64,000 nt of DNA from Lycorma delicatula. Taxonomy: Eukaryota > Arthropoda > Insecta > Hemiptera > Fulgoridae. This document shows positions 10,605-22,144 of this stretch, in pieces. Location of the stretch: positions 79,287,689-79,351,688 of the forward strand of contig NC_134455.1 of assembly GCF_047948215.1 (NCBI RefSeq), read 5' to 3'. Position numbers and translations under genes: made by a program. The notes beneath the pieces were generated by a model. It was not told where the DNA came from. It saw nothing but the letters and a program-made list of their open reading frames with translations, and searched no databases. The stretch's first letter is position 1, and every line of letters begins with the position of its first letter.

Positions 10605-11017
10605 ACATAACCAAACGTAACCTACGCTCGCCTCACGCTCTACCTCGTCTAATTAACGTTAAATATACCTATAAGAAATTTATTAATAACGTTACATATT
10701 GTTATCGCATCGCTACTCTTTTCTTTTTTTTGGTGAAAAATTTTGTAAAATCAATAAAGATATGTTTTTCAAATAAAATTACCTCGGAATTACATGATTT
10801 TCGTATTTTCCCCATCCAAGAAATATTATTATAACACATGTACACCAGAAATGTAAACCTTCAATTTTGAAAATTTGTTAGAATATTGGATGAATCGTTA
10901 TCGTTGAGATTAGAGTTATACACATTGTAGACAAGAAAATATTGGAATTTCCAAATGCCGAAGAAAATTCAATTTCATTGTTACAAGAAAAAGTCATCTG
11001 CCGATATCCGTAAATGA

Positions 11018-11719
11018 AAGAAATCTTATGTGGACAATACATGAACGCCTATTAAATTAATTTATACATGCTTTAAAATGAAAAGTACATAAAATTTTTT
11101 TTTTTTTTAAATGTTATATATATATATATTTTTTTTTTTTATTATTGCTGAATAATTATTCATTGTAAAAATTTTTTTACAAAAAAAAAAAAATATTTTT
11201 TGAGAAGTTAATACATAATTATTAATAAATCAATAAACTTAAATTAAAAAAAAGGGTATGAAGTCTGATTCGAACGGATTTGCTTTCCCCTTATAAGAGC
11301 CAAATATTTCATTAATTAAAATTTTATTCGGCTATAAGTGTGGAGCTAATGAAAATAAGTACCACTTATGTATATCGTTGAAAAGCTCTCAATGAGGGCT
11401 TATTACTGAAGTTAAGCAAAAGTCCAAAAGTCAAATTGTTTTTGATTTTTGAATTTTTTGGACGCTTTGGTTCTGTCGATTGCAATCAAGAGGAGAGGTG
11501 CACAACTAGATGTTACAACAGGCCTAAATCCAAAATTCCAACTTCCTACGACTAATCGTTTTTTGAGTTATGCAACAGAGATAAATACGTACGTACAGAC
11601 GTCAAGCCGAAATTAGTCAAAATGAATTCAGGGATGGTCAAAATGGATATTTCTGTTCAATCTGGAAACCGAAATTTTTCGCGATCACGATACTTCCTTT
11701 ATTTCACACAAGGAAGTAA
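11018..11719 (-). mobile_element. Family C hairpin-ended repeat, copy C1
   Basis: Read on the minus strand it begins with a perfect 9-bp stem, TACTTCCTT with AAGGAAGTA (11691-11699 and 11710-11718, loop of 10). CGTGATCGCG, an ACGTACGTA stretch, AAAAACGATTAGTCGTAGG, TGTTGTAACATCTAG, GAGAGCTTTTC and GTTCGAATCAGACTTCA follow. The same blocks in the same order appear at 63261-64000. It carries no visible protein and so looks non-autonomous. It sits inside the Merlin element and is therefore younger than it. The left boundary is approximate. Confidence 0.72.
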
Positions 11720-11984
11720 AAAGCACACTTTAAATTTTAAACATCAACGTAATCGCTGCATGAAAAGATATTGTTGAAAAGATATATATTTACGCAAAGA
11801 TAATTGGTTATAAGGTATTCGGTTACCAATTGTAAAAAACGTTAGATTTGTATACTGTTGTTGCTATTTATTAACAAGTGTATAATGGAATGAACGTGAG
11901 TTAGAAATGAGACAAAACGCTACAGTCGACTAGAATAATGATGTGAGAGAAATTTATATTATTCAAAAGAGAGATGTGTCAAAA

Positions 11985-12420
11985 ATCGGAGGACGAGGAA
12001 TGATGAAAGTTTATTTATAAAAATGGAAAACGATGCTGGAGTATTACCGCAACAGTGCCTTTTGGTGGTATTTGACGTGAGGTAAAGGAGTGTTTTATAC
12101 AAATAGTGCCTGATGGATCAGCTCTTACACTGTTGAATGTCAAAAGAGGAATTAAAGATAATACTAGTATATATTGTAATAGCTGAAGAGCATATCAAAA
12201 TTCCACTCTTAAATAAAGGCTTTCATCATGCAAAAATGAATCACAAATATAATTTTGTAGATCCATAGACAGAAGTCCACACTGAAAATATAGAAAGATT
12301 GTGGGGTTCTTGCAAATGGAGGAATAGAAAAATCGTTGCATTGTTCGTCATCATTTGATGAGTTATTTTGTTGAATTTACGTGGCGTAAAAATATTGGAA
12401 ACTGTGAGAGAATACAATTA
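11985..12420 (+). pseudogene. Merlin-type DDE transposase (ISXO2/IS1595-like fold), broken
   Basis: Translation pieced over frames gives DESLFIK at 12002 (first catalytic Asp), then FGGI near 12061, REVKECFIQIVPD, a block where SDSW is expected but reads CNS-stop (12171-12190), then KMNHKYNFVDP and HTENIERLW near 12277-12303 (catalytic Glu), and RHHLMSYFVEFTWR near 12345. This is the order of the ISXO2-like transposase domain shared by bacterial IS1016/IS1595 and eukaryotic Merlin elements. The second catalytic Asp looks changed to Asn, and several codons now read TGA or TAG, so it is inactive. The N-terminal part is unclear. Confidence 0.85.
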
Positions 12421-12791
12421 AAATATCTTTTAACTGTATTCTCAATAGTGTTTGCGAATTTTATCCTCCGAAAGTGCTTATATTATGGTTTTTATGAATT
12501 TACACTGAATTTATGAGGTGTTTATTGGTGTTTTGTAATTTTTATTTTTCATTAAAAAATGTGCTTTTTCCACCTTAAATAAATGTTGCTACTTATCATT
12601 TTCTCATAATATCTGAAGAAGTTGCATCGAAAAAGTGGGAGTGAGATAACAAAGTACCAAAATATTTTCTTTACATATAATTGTATTTATTAAAGCACAG
12701 TTTTGTTTATTAGCAAAATTACAATTCACATAATTTAAAAACATGGCTTTTAAAAATTACTTTTTTGTCTGTGCGTGTGTATATATTTACC

Positions 12792-12850
12792 TGCGTGCGC
12801 GCGCACACGCACGCGCGCGCGTGTGTGTGTGTATACACATACATACACAT
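12792..12850. repeat. 59-bp alternating purine-pyrimidine tract, GC-rich core
   Basis: The tract changes between purine and pyrimidine at every base, with a CG/CA-rich centre (CGCGCGCGCGTGTGTG) and a TACA-rich end. Such tracts can adopt left-handed Z-DNA. It lies 125 bp past the right end of the Merlin element. Confidence 0.85.
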
Positions 12851-14084
12851 TAACATTTCTATAAATTAATATAGTAACAGTTCAATACAATACATTTACA
12901 GTAAATCAATACATTAACAGTTCTATTTATTAATTAGTTCTGTCTTTAAAAATCCAACATAGCCTAGTATTAAATGATACAATCTGTAATTTCATTGGTT
13001 ATTAAAAGAATTTTTTTATTATAAAGGAAAGATGTCAATATTTAGAGGTTCAGTTAAATTTTCTCCTTAGAATAATTACTTTCATTTGTTTATTATTACT
13101 CATACCCTAAATTATTTAACTTCGATAATCTTAAAAGAACTGGTTTTTAAAAACTGTATCATACATTGACCTATAAAAATAAATATTATGTAGAGAATAT
13201 TTCAAAAGATGTAATAAATATTTTTATTCGTTAAAATTTAAAAAAGTTTAACTTTGATAATATTAAGAAAATTTGTTAAATGTTATTTAATAAAATAAAT
13301 AATTTTGCAATGCTTTGTAAGCGAACAGTAGTAGCTTAGAAAAAGTGGATTATATGTCCAAATAAATATTAATTAGTAAAAAATTTGTTTGTCTATTCTT
13401 ATACGGTTAATTCCACCAGTCAGTATTAAACTGATAAAAAATACTTTGTCAATATCTCTCGTGTGATTGCCGCCTGGTACTCTGTGGCGGGAACAATCGA
13501 ACTCCGTGACAGACTATCATTCCAATTCTTACTACATATTCTGTGAATTGATAATTGATTGTTAAAAACGACAAATATTTGTACAGATCAACTTGTTATT
13601 CGTTATATAGCCTATATTTTACAATAATTTAATTTATCTCAACGGAAATTTTTCTGTTTTTAAAATTTCACCTCGACAACAATTGTTTTATACTCAGGTA
13701 TATTTTTATGTTTACATACTTAAAAACAATATTATTTGAAACAAATAGTTAACAATTATATTAAATGTAACATCTTTTTGTATTTATTTGAGTTTATATT
13801 TTTTATTTAAAATAAAATAAGTAAATCTGAAAATAATAAAAAGAAAAAAATTCAATTAGTATATAGACTACTATAAATAATGGGTTTTTAAAAATAAAAG
13901 TTGAAAAAAATAAGTAACAGTTTTTTAACAAGCTTCAATTCTTATTTCAAAGTAAACATATTTTTCTCATAAACATAATTTTTATTGTACATACCGAACC
14001 AATGTTGAATTTATTTTTTAATCAATAATTTTCCAAATTAGATTCACAAGTTAATTGAATGTACATATATATATATTGTAAATG

Positions 14085-14123
<39 letters not shown>

Positions 14124-16290
14124 ACCGAAAAATATTTCCCTTGTCATTTTAAGTTTTGTTGCAAAAAACTTTTTTAATTTTACATAAGAAACAAATCCTG
14201 TTGCCTTTGAAATTAATTCAATATTATTTATTTAATTAACAATTGGTGATACAAATTAAATAAACTAATCAATTTCTTGACATAAGAAGAAAACACAAAA
14301 TACTTTAACTTCAACGTTTAGCGTAAATAATAAAGAACCACTTACGTAATGGGAGTTTACAATTTTGTAATTCAATCATAACAAGAAAAAATTTTTTGTT
14401 ATGTGCGTAAAAGTTTTTTATCAGTGATAAAAATCACTTTATATAAAACAATTATGACTACAATCATTCTTTATCATTTATGCAATATGTTATGTTTTTA
14501 GAGTGGACTGTTTTTAAAACTACTGTTTTCTAATACTTTAGTACATTTAAAAATATTATAAATGTGTGGCTGATTTTGGAGGTTCTAATAATTTTAACAC
14601 TCTATAATGTCTGCATTAAAAAAAGTTAAAGTACTGTTATTTTTATCAGTAATTTTATTATTTTCAAACAAAATGGCTCCCTGTCAATAAATACTGGTAG
14701 TAGTAGAATTTTATATTCGTTTCTAGTTATGTTTTGACTATTCTCAGCTGTTATTTTAGGAGTTCATTGTGGTTGCTACCTTTGTGTTATTTAGACAAAG
14801 CTAAATAACATCATTTTTGCAAGTGGTTAAAAAGAAAATATTTTGTATTCGAAACTATTAAATTTATAATCTAAATATGTTTTTAATTTTTTTCTTATAT
14901 AAATAGAAAAACAATATTATTTTATCTGAAAAATAGAATTTTCAAAATACTTTTTGCATCCATAAATTTATTAAAAAACTTGATATATTATGGTTAATTT
15001 TTTTGTGCAATAAAACCTAATTAACTTCTATTTTTTATACAATTAATTTTTAACATTTCCAAAACCAAAATGAATAATTTAAAAGTGATTCAAACTTTTA
15101 TTCGTTTTAAAAACTGTATTTTAGGTTGTTCAAACTTTATTGCTAATGATTAATTTTAAAGAAAGATTTATTTCTTAAGCAACCACTAAATTTCTGGTGT
15201 GTATTATTACTATTTAAAAAAATATTAAATCTATATCAGGCATGGCATCTTTTCATACGCTATCACCTTCCATTGAGCTAATGACAATAGCTATTGATGC
15301 CCGCGGTTTCATTAAAAAAAAACTCAAATAAAATTAATTTAAAACATGTTATACGTACTGTTAAGTCATATTTTTTGCATTAATTCACTAAATTTAAATA
15401 TGTTTAATTGTTCTAAAATTCACTCAACATTGTGTTCAACGTATTAACTCTAGTTAATGTTATTTTATAAGTAAAATTATTTATTTTTCAAATCTAATAT
15501 TTTTGTAAGAATAGATTAAATAAAATGTTAGACCGAAACATTAAGTAAATTACTAATGTAAATACAGTTAGTATTGTTATTAATATATATTTCATTTATA
15601 GGAAATTTATAAAGGAATATAACTAAACTAGATGTAATTAATTTAAATAAATCAAATTGAAAAATTAATAATTATAAAAATTACACATTTTACAAACAAA
15701 TATTTGATTTGAAAATGCTAAGGAAATTCTATTTAATCGTAAACAAATTTTAAAATATTTATTTCCCTCTTTTTTAAACTAAATTTTATTAATATTTACA
15801 CTTATTTGTTATTTTGAATTTATTTATATATTAATTTTGTAAATTTATAATTTTATCAGAGAGGTTATTTAGATTTCTAACTAATAAATGTTAATAATTT
15901 AATCGGATATTCTCATTAGTAAATCATTTTCAATTAATTTTAAAAATGAAATTTGTTTCACTATCCCTAATTTTAATAAAAACATAAAAATATATCTGCT
16001 GTTCTAACTTATTTTTAAATACATTTTATAATCAAATGTACAATTAAAACACGTAACTATGATAACTTGATATTTTCATTTCAAAATTACGAGTTAGTTT
16101 CTCATTTTAATAATTTTGATCGTTTTTGAACATGTTAATATTGTTTATTTAATTAAAATCGTTAAAATTATTCATCTAAATTTAATAATTATATTGAGTT
16201 AAAGGACTTTTAATAATTTAAAAAAAGTTTGAGAAAACCGTAAATAATATAATAAAAAATTGCATTATGATTGAAAATTTGTTTTGTTTT
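12851..16290. other. AT-rich stretch with one (TA)n tract and one SINE scrap
   Basis: No gene is recognisable. A (TA)n microsatellite lies at about 14085-14121. At about 15235-15280 the words GGCATGGCATCTTTTCAT and ACGCTAT match the middle of SINE A on the plus strand, so a small remnant is likely there. A GC-richer patch at 13460-13510 has no recognisable motif. Confidence 0.55.
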
Positions 16291-16295
16291 TTTTC

Positions 16296-17120
16296 TTATA
16301 TTGTTTTTTTTTCGCGAACGAAGCCAGCTACCCTCTTTCTGCAATTTCGAAGAATAAAGCTAAAACGGAGACGAAGAACAGGAGAACGTCTGATAGGGGG
16401 TGTCTGACGTAGGCGAGGAGAGGGTTCTGAGGCGAAGAAAATTTTTACTATTGGCAGCGGCGTGTAAGGAGGGTGAGCCCATTCATAGCACACGTAAGAC
16501 GCTGCGGAGGGAGGGGGAAGTCGGTGGTGGCGTCGCAGGAGGGGAGGCGAATAAACAAGCAAGACTACTCACCTCGTGAGGTCACACAGCCGCACAGGCG
16601 AAGACTCGGGTTCATATCCCACCTCGCATAGCGGTCGCACACCTCATCCGATCAAAGCTAATGTATTCACTGCCACGATGGGACTACCTCACTTCAACGA
16701 CAGCCTCCACTTACACTACAGTAAAAACTTGTAAAAAAATAAGCAGTTTTTTCTCATTTCCACAGACAGAGACCGGGTTCGCGAGTCGCTCGCCAGATGC
16801 CGCCACTACTTGGCGAACTGTGTTCCGCGGGTCGACGAAAAAATAGATCGATAAAAAAATTCCTGCGCTGTTTTTTATAAAGCTGATGCTTCATTTCCCC
16901 TCCACACGGTTCCCCCTTCTCGAACCCCTCCACCCCTCCAACGATCCCGGTTTGTTGACACTTCCCGCAGTAGGGACCCCGGACTTGGACTGCACGCTCC
17001 CGCGGGACGTTTCTTCTTCCTACTCTTTTATTCCGGAGTAATACTATTTCATCCCCCCTTTTAAATATTTTACAATTCGGATTTTTTAAAATACGCTCAA
17101 TACTTGTCTTTAACATTTAA
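16296..17120 (-). promoter_or_regulatory. GC- and CpG-rich block, candidate promoter or first exon of an unknown gene
   Basis: This is the longest stretch in the window that is clearly not AT-rich, with many CpG dinucleotides. On the minus strand a strong splice-donor match, GAG|GTGAGT, lies at about 16572-16580. On the plus strand a pyrimidine-rich acceptor, TCTCATTTCCACAG, ends near 16766. Open frames of 88 and 120 codons on the minus strand show no recognisable domain and may be a by-product of the composition. It could be an unmethylated promoter with a 5' UTR exon, or GC-rich foreign or repeat DNA. The strand choice rests on the donor only. Confidence 0.35.
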
Positions 17121-18890
17121 AACGTAATAATGTCGTCGTATTCTTTCGTCTGACGACAGAGATTGAAAAAAGAATACAACAAAGGAAGTCATATTTCGAT
17201 CTGTCATTTACAAATAAAATTTATTCTCATGATATTTAAAATGATTTTCCATATTAAAAATAAATTCAAAACCAGTAAATACAGTTTATTTATATAAGAA
17301 ACAGTCTTTCAATAAACGAATATTTAATTTACATAATGTTATACTTTAAACCACCAATTTATTCGTATAAGGAGTATAAAATTATTAGTATTCGAATATC
17401 GCCCGAGGAAACTTTTTATCCATTTGTATTTTCTTATGACGAGCTGGAAACTCAACTGTAGTTAATCAAATGATCTTGTCCAGAAGTATTTTAGAACAAA
17501 TGTTACTGTTAATTAATCCTTAACGATCGAAATACCATAAAAATATAAGTTACAATTAAAAGAAACTACCATTAACTGGATTTTAAATTTTCAATTTTTA
17601 AATATTATTAGCGGCTACGTGTTAGGGTTGACCCAGTATGGTCTTTCCAGACCATACTGGGTCTTCGGCAGGCAAGTCACACCAAATTGCCTGATTGTTG
17701 AACACCAAATAGAATTTTATATATTTATAAGAGCAATGAAAATTAAATGTTGATTATTAACTTATGTAATACGTTACGAAACTAAATCGACAAAATAAAA
17801 CGTAATTCAATTTTAATTGCTACATAATCGATGTGGAAACAAAATAATTTATGATAAGATAATTTTCAATCAGATTGATTCAGAATGCACAGTAATGTTT
17901 GTTAATTACCCATTCGGCATTCAAGTTATTTGTAAGAATAAATGCTACGCACACGTTACGAACAAATTAACTATTCAATTCGTATTTATATAATTTTTAC
18001 GTAATTTAACATCGATCTTAATAATAGGATGTTTGTAATTGGATAGTTATGTATTTATTCATTATTTTTATGTATTTTGAAGCCTGCTTTTAAACACACC
18101 AATTTCGGTATTTTATTCTTTAAAGTAATCTCTTCTTCTGATCTCAATTTATGTTTTTTCTACTAAATATAAATAACTAAATATAAAAACTTTTATAACT
18201 AAATATAAAATCTGTTAAATGAAAATTTTCATTGCCTAGTTGACGATGTAAAGATATTCAATTTTTTTAATGGATTGCAATTATTAACCAATTTCGTCGG
18301 CAAAAATTTAAGAAAAATTAGTTGTAATATTCAACTAAGGATAAATAGTTCAAATTACACTCCAGGTACCTTAACTAACGATTAGAAAGGATGGTTTTAC
18401 GTGTTTTCCTTGCTAATTGTTTCCTGTTTTCTTATTTTTATTAAGCCAAGAAATGTTTCTTTATAAAGTTAGAATTTCTTATAGACTTGTCCCATATTTT
18501 AAATAAATATAAAATTTATAAATTTTTATATATAAATAAAATAAACTTATAATAATACAATAAATAAAAGAATACTATTTCAATTGTTTAAATAACGATT
18601 TCTAAAAATCGGCTTAAAATTCTGAGTTAGTAAGTTTGTAATTGTTTTTTTAATTTTGCGCAAAAATTTTAATTTTTTAAAATGAAGTTGTTTTTAATTG
18701 TTCATATTTAAAAAGATAAATGTAACCAATTTTTTTAAATGCAGTTTTTGTTTTTCTAAAAATCAGAAATAATCCCAAATATCTGTTATTTTTTAACTTT
18801 ATAATAATCGTATTTTACAAAACTATTAATTTATTTATTTTGCGTTTTACAAAAACTGTATGCAAAATTTCATTTATCTAAAAAAAAATC
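17120..18890. other. AT-rich stretch, no gene seen apart from one hairpin
   Basis: Apart from the perfect hairpin at 17630-17663 I see nothing recognisable. If the GC block at 16.3-17.1 kb is a promoter reading leftwards, this would be its upstream DNA. Confidence 0.5.
17630..17663. repeat. Perfect 15-bp hairpin with 4-nt loop
   Basis: GACCCAGTATGGTCT at 17630-17644 pairs without mismatch to 17649-17663 around the loop TTCC. The stem is much less AT-rich than its neighbourhood. It is too short on its own for a usual pre-miRNA, and the flanks add little pairing. Confidence 0.9.
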
Positions 18891-18899
18891 TTTAGTATT

Positions 18900-19790
18900 A
18901 TTATTAAAACGGAAAAACATTTATGGCCAATCTCTTAAAAAACGGAAAAGAAAACAGTCAACCTCAGGATTAACTGAAATACAGACCAAATACATTGGCC
19001 GAAATATACAGATGAAGCGAAAATGAAATTAAACAAACAGACAATGGGCAAATAGAATCGGGCTTCAAATTTCTTACGAAAAACAGAATGAGCAAAAAAA
19101 ACAAACAATAAAAATAGTTTAAAATTTAAATATCTATAGAAAATTATAACAGAAATGTCTGAATAAAAACAACGTTGAAAGGTAGCGTACAGAAACTGAA
19201 AATCTGGAAATAACGAATCATTTACCAAAGGAAATATAAAAATAAATCCCATACCAAAAATATAAAACTGAGACGTTACAAGATAGTAATATTTCCAGAA
19301 CCTCTTTACGAGGCAGAGAAGTTACAAAAGTTTTCAAAAAAGAAATCAGCAAAGTTGGAAAAAAAATTAAGAAAAATACACGGTCCAAAATATAAAAACA
19401 GTATTTATAAATTAAGAAATCGAGAAATTTATCAAAATTTAAAAAAAATAGAACGTACATTAAGGAAAAAATATAAAAATATTACGAACCGCTGTATATA
19501 ATTATTGAGAGCCGATTAACTAAATATTTTAATTTTTTTTTTTTAAAGAAAAATAAGCCAGTTTAGAGAAGCAGAAAAGGATGTGAAAATACTCAGTATA
19601 TAAAAAACAGAATTCTGCCAAGGCAAACCTTTAGAAAAAGGATAGATGAATCTAAATTTCCAGAAGAGAGGAAGACAAAGTAATATCATAAATAAAATGA
19701 TGAAACTAAAGGAAAGCTGAGTGAAAGTATGAAGAGTTTTTGGAAAAGAAAGAAGTCTGGCTATGTAAAAATGATCCTTACAGATCAAAT
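18900..19790 (+). pseudogene. LINE remnant: end of reverse transcriptase and C-terminal region
   Basis: The plus strand is purine-rich. Piecing frames gives GLQISYEKTE near 19050, FKYL near 19125, IVIFPEPLYEAEKL near 19285, a long basic stretch with KLEKKLRKIHGPKYKN near 19355 and YKLRNREIYQNLKKIE near 19410, ESRLTKYF near 19510 and KRIDESKFPEERK near 19640. This order (YLG-like block, LY-x-E, a KLE-KK-RKI-GP block, RLTK) is typical of the thumb and C terminus of an insect LINE reverse transcriptase. There are several stops and frameshifts. The three open frames of 80-105 codons on the opposite strand are shadows of this purine-rich strand. Confidence 0.65.
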
Positions 19791-20119
19791 ATAAAAGAAA
19801 AAATAGAAAAAAATTTTTTGTACAATAAATTTTTTATTATTAAACTAAATATTTTTATTGTATCTATGATGTGATATTGTTTAGAAAATTATTAAAATAG
19901 TTTTACCAACTAATAAATTCTTTTTCCACAGGTTACTTACCGAAAATGAGAAAAGGAAAAATAATTTTATATAATTCCTCTTTCAAACCAAACTGTAATT
20001 CAAAAGTACTGAATGAATATGTAATTTTTTATTTTTTTTATTTATAAGAAAATCATACGCAGAAGTATATATGTATATATACAATTGTACAGTAAAAATT
20101 ATTCAGAAAAAAGTAGTAT

Positions 20120-20254
20120 TAGTTGGTTTTCAACTAACCACACATTTCAGGAATGGTCGACCTGAGACTGTAAAAGACTACACTTCATTTACATTCATAT
20201 GTATCATCCTCTGAATAAATAACTTGGTGGTTTCGGAGGCAGAACAAAAAAAAA
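20120..20254 (+). mobile_element. SINE B, 3' half only
   Basis: It begins at TTGGTTTTCAACTAACC and contains AATGGTCGACCTGAGACTG, ATCATCCTCTGAATAA and TTTCGGAGGCAGAAC, then poly(A). The tRNA-like half is missing. The break is within a few bases of the site used by the retroposons at 3.3-4.0 kb. Confidence 0.8.
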
Positions 20255-20259
20255 GAGAA

Positions 20260-21630
20260 AAAAGTACTTATACAGTTCTTACTGTAATATTAATTAGGTA
20301 ATCGGAATTTAGTTAATTCAGTATTCCTCCAATCTGTTATAAGGAAAATTAAAATAGTTTGGAATGCTACTCAGAACATGCTGTTTTCATTATCTTTACC
20401 AATTGTCCCGACTTGCATATGGTTTTTTATGAATCATATAACCATTCAACAATTGTTATAATTTACAGGACAAACTTATTTCAAACCTAATCGAAAAATA
20501 AGATTTTGACTAGCAAATTGTAATTAATTTTTTGCCGAAAATTTATAATTTTTTTATTTCTTACAATTGTTTCTTTTTTGCTAAATAAATAAATTAGATT
20601 AAAGTACCTATCCAAAGAAAAATTTCTGTAATGAAAAACAATTTTCTTAAACTTTAAAAACATTTTCATTATTTATTTTATTTTTTCTGATATTTTCTAT
20701 CAACAGCTTTGGCTGTAATATTAGTACCTTCGGAAATATTTTTTTCAAAATTTGTTTACGAGATAATGTACTTACCATAACTATACCAAATTACTTTTCG
20801 TAAAAAAAAAAAAAAAATATTAATAATTTTTCTTCGTAAAAAATTGGTTACATACTTTTCTTGTAAAAAAAATGGTTTCTTAATTTAAAAAAGAATGAAC
20901 GATAGACAATATGTCTTCAAAATAAAATATTCATAATGATAGCTAGTTTCACAGTTTTTTACCCACTTTCAATCACTTTTTATTATACAAAAATACAGCT
21001 AATTCTAACACTGTAGCAAGAGAGAATGAATTCATAGAATTTTTGAATTAAAAAAAATGTCGTTGACTTCACATTCTATTAGACGTAAAGATGTGAAAAT
21101 TTTTTGGAATCATTTACTCCTATCTCCAACCACATAAATAAACATTTATATATATATCACATCAAGAAAGGTAGATGAAATATTTCAAGCAGAAAAAAGT
21201 AATTACTTAAGCATTTAGTTGGAAGAATAAAGAAAAATTGTAGACATAATTAATCACTACTAAAAAATGATAAATTATTTGACAAAAATAAAATTGATTA
21301 TATTCACATTAACAAATAAAGATAATTGTAACTTTTTGAAGATAATAAATAAATAAAATCGGTACAAAATATAATAAAAGTTTTGAAAGAGTTAATTGAT
21401 AACTGATTTATTTGATTATTTATTTAAAAACACGTTAATGAAGTATCCAAAAATTCCAAATTCATCAAGTCAATCATCAAGATCAAAATGAACCAGTAAA
21501 GCATGGTGCGTTGGTTTGTTTGTATGCTTCCATTTTCATTTTCTGTCACCATGGCAACAGAAATAAAATTAAGTAAAATTACTAATCTTTTTTTCTTTAA
21601 TGAATATCTATAAAATGCTTGTTAATATTC
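20260..21630. other. AT-rich stretch, no gene seen
   Basis: Nothing recognisable. Short frames only. Confidence 0.6.
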
Positions 21631-21639
21631 TTACAAACA

Positions 21640-22140
21640 TGAAAGCGTCGAGAGTCCATGGTGGGAGCCCCCTAGCTAAACCGGCTAGTTACTATAATAA
21701 TTTAAATTTAAATCAACAGAGTTACATTGTTTCAATAAAAAAAAAATTCTCATTTAAAATTTTAAAAATCTTTGGAAGATCTTTTAAACCGTTAGGTATT
21801 TTATTAACTAGAGACAAATGTTATAAATTAAAAAACACGACTGCCCAAAAAAATATTGCTTTTTAATAAAAGGTAATTAAGGAGCGTGCGGGTGACAATT
21901 TTGTATATAGTAAATTTTTTTTCTAATTTGTTAAAGTTATTTAAACACGTATATATTTATGTAGCCTATGACACTCTCGGTGACTTAAGGATTCCAACGC
22001 AGGGTGATACATCTAAATCGGTTCAGTCAATGAACTAATACGGTATAACAAATACTACATACACCCTAAATACATTTCAATCCCTTTAGGACAATAGTGT
22101 ACAAATAGAAAAGCTGATAAATAATTGGTTCTTTCAAGCC
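21640..22140 (+). repeat. Interspersed-repeat fragments of uncertain class
   Basis: A GC-richer piece (GAGAGTCCATGGTGGGAG, then AGCTAAACCGGCTAG) lies at 21648-21690. At 21960-22060 the words GTAGCCTATGACACTCTC and ACATCTAAATCGGTTCAG resemble a motif common in insect interspersed repeats (a 'tagcctatg...cactc' block followed by 'aaatcggttcagt'). I cannot assign a class. The 88-codon frame across 21600-21866 has no recognisable domain. Confidence 0.4.
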
Positions 22141-22144
22141 AAAT

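Larger units (their letters stand above)
10127..12666 (+). mobile_element. Merlin (IS1016-like) DNA transposon, decayed, with nested insertions
   Basis: The ends at 10135 (GGTACTTGTTTGTTACC) and 12658 (reverse complement GGTACTTTGTTATC) form an imperfect inverted repeat of about 45-55 bp that includes GATGCAACTTCTT on both sides. They are flanked by AAAATATC (10127-10134) and AAAATATT (12659-12666), an 8-bp duplication with one mismatch. Merlin elements make 8-9 bp duplications. A broken transposase lies at about 11985-12420. A SINE B at 10325-10604 and a family C repeat at about 11018-11719 have landed inside. Without them the element would be roughly 1.5 kb, a plausible Merlin length. Confidence 0.82.

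Noticed and set aside
16590..16640. tRNA B-box-like GGGTTCATATCCC in the GC block
   Set aside because: No A box at the right distance and no match to the SINE families in the window.
16754..17116. 120-codon minus-strand open frame in the GC-rich block
   Set aside because: No recognisable domain. It looks like a product of base composition. I kept only the promoter or exon suggestion for the block.
18935..19788. Three minus-strand frames of 80-105 codons rich in Phe and Leu, looking like membrane proteins
   Set aside because: They are antisense shadows of a purine-rich LINE remnant on the plus strand, where ordered RT motifs are found.
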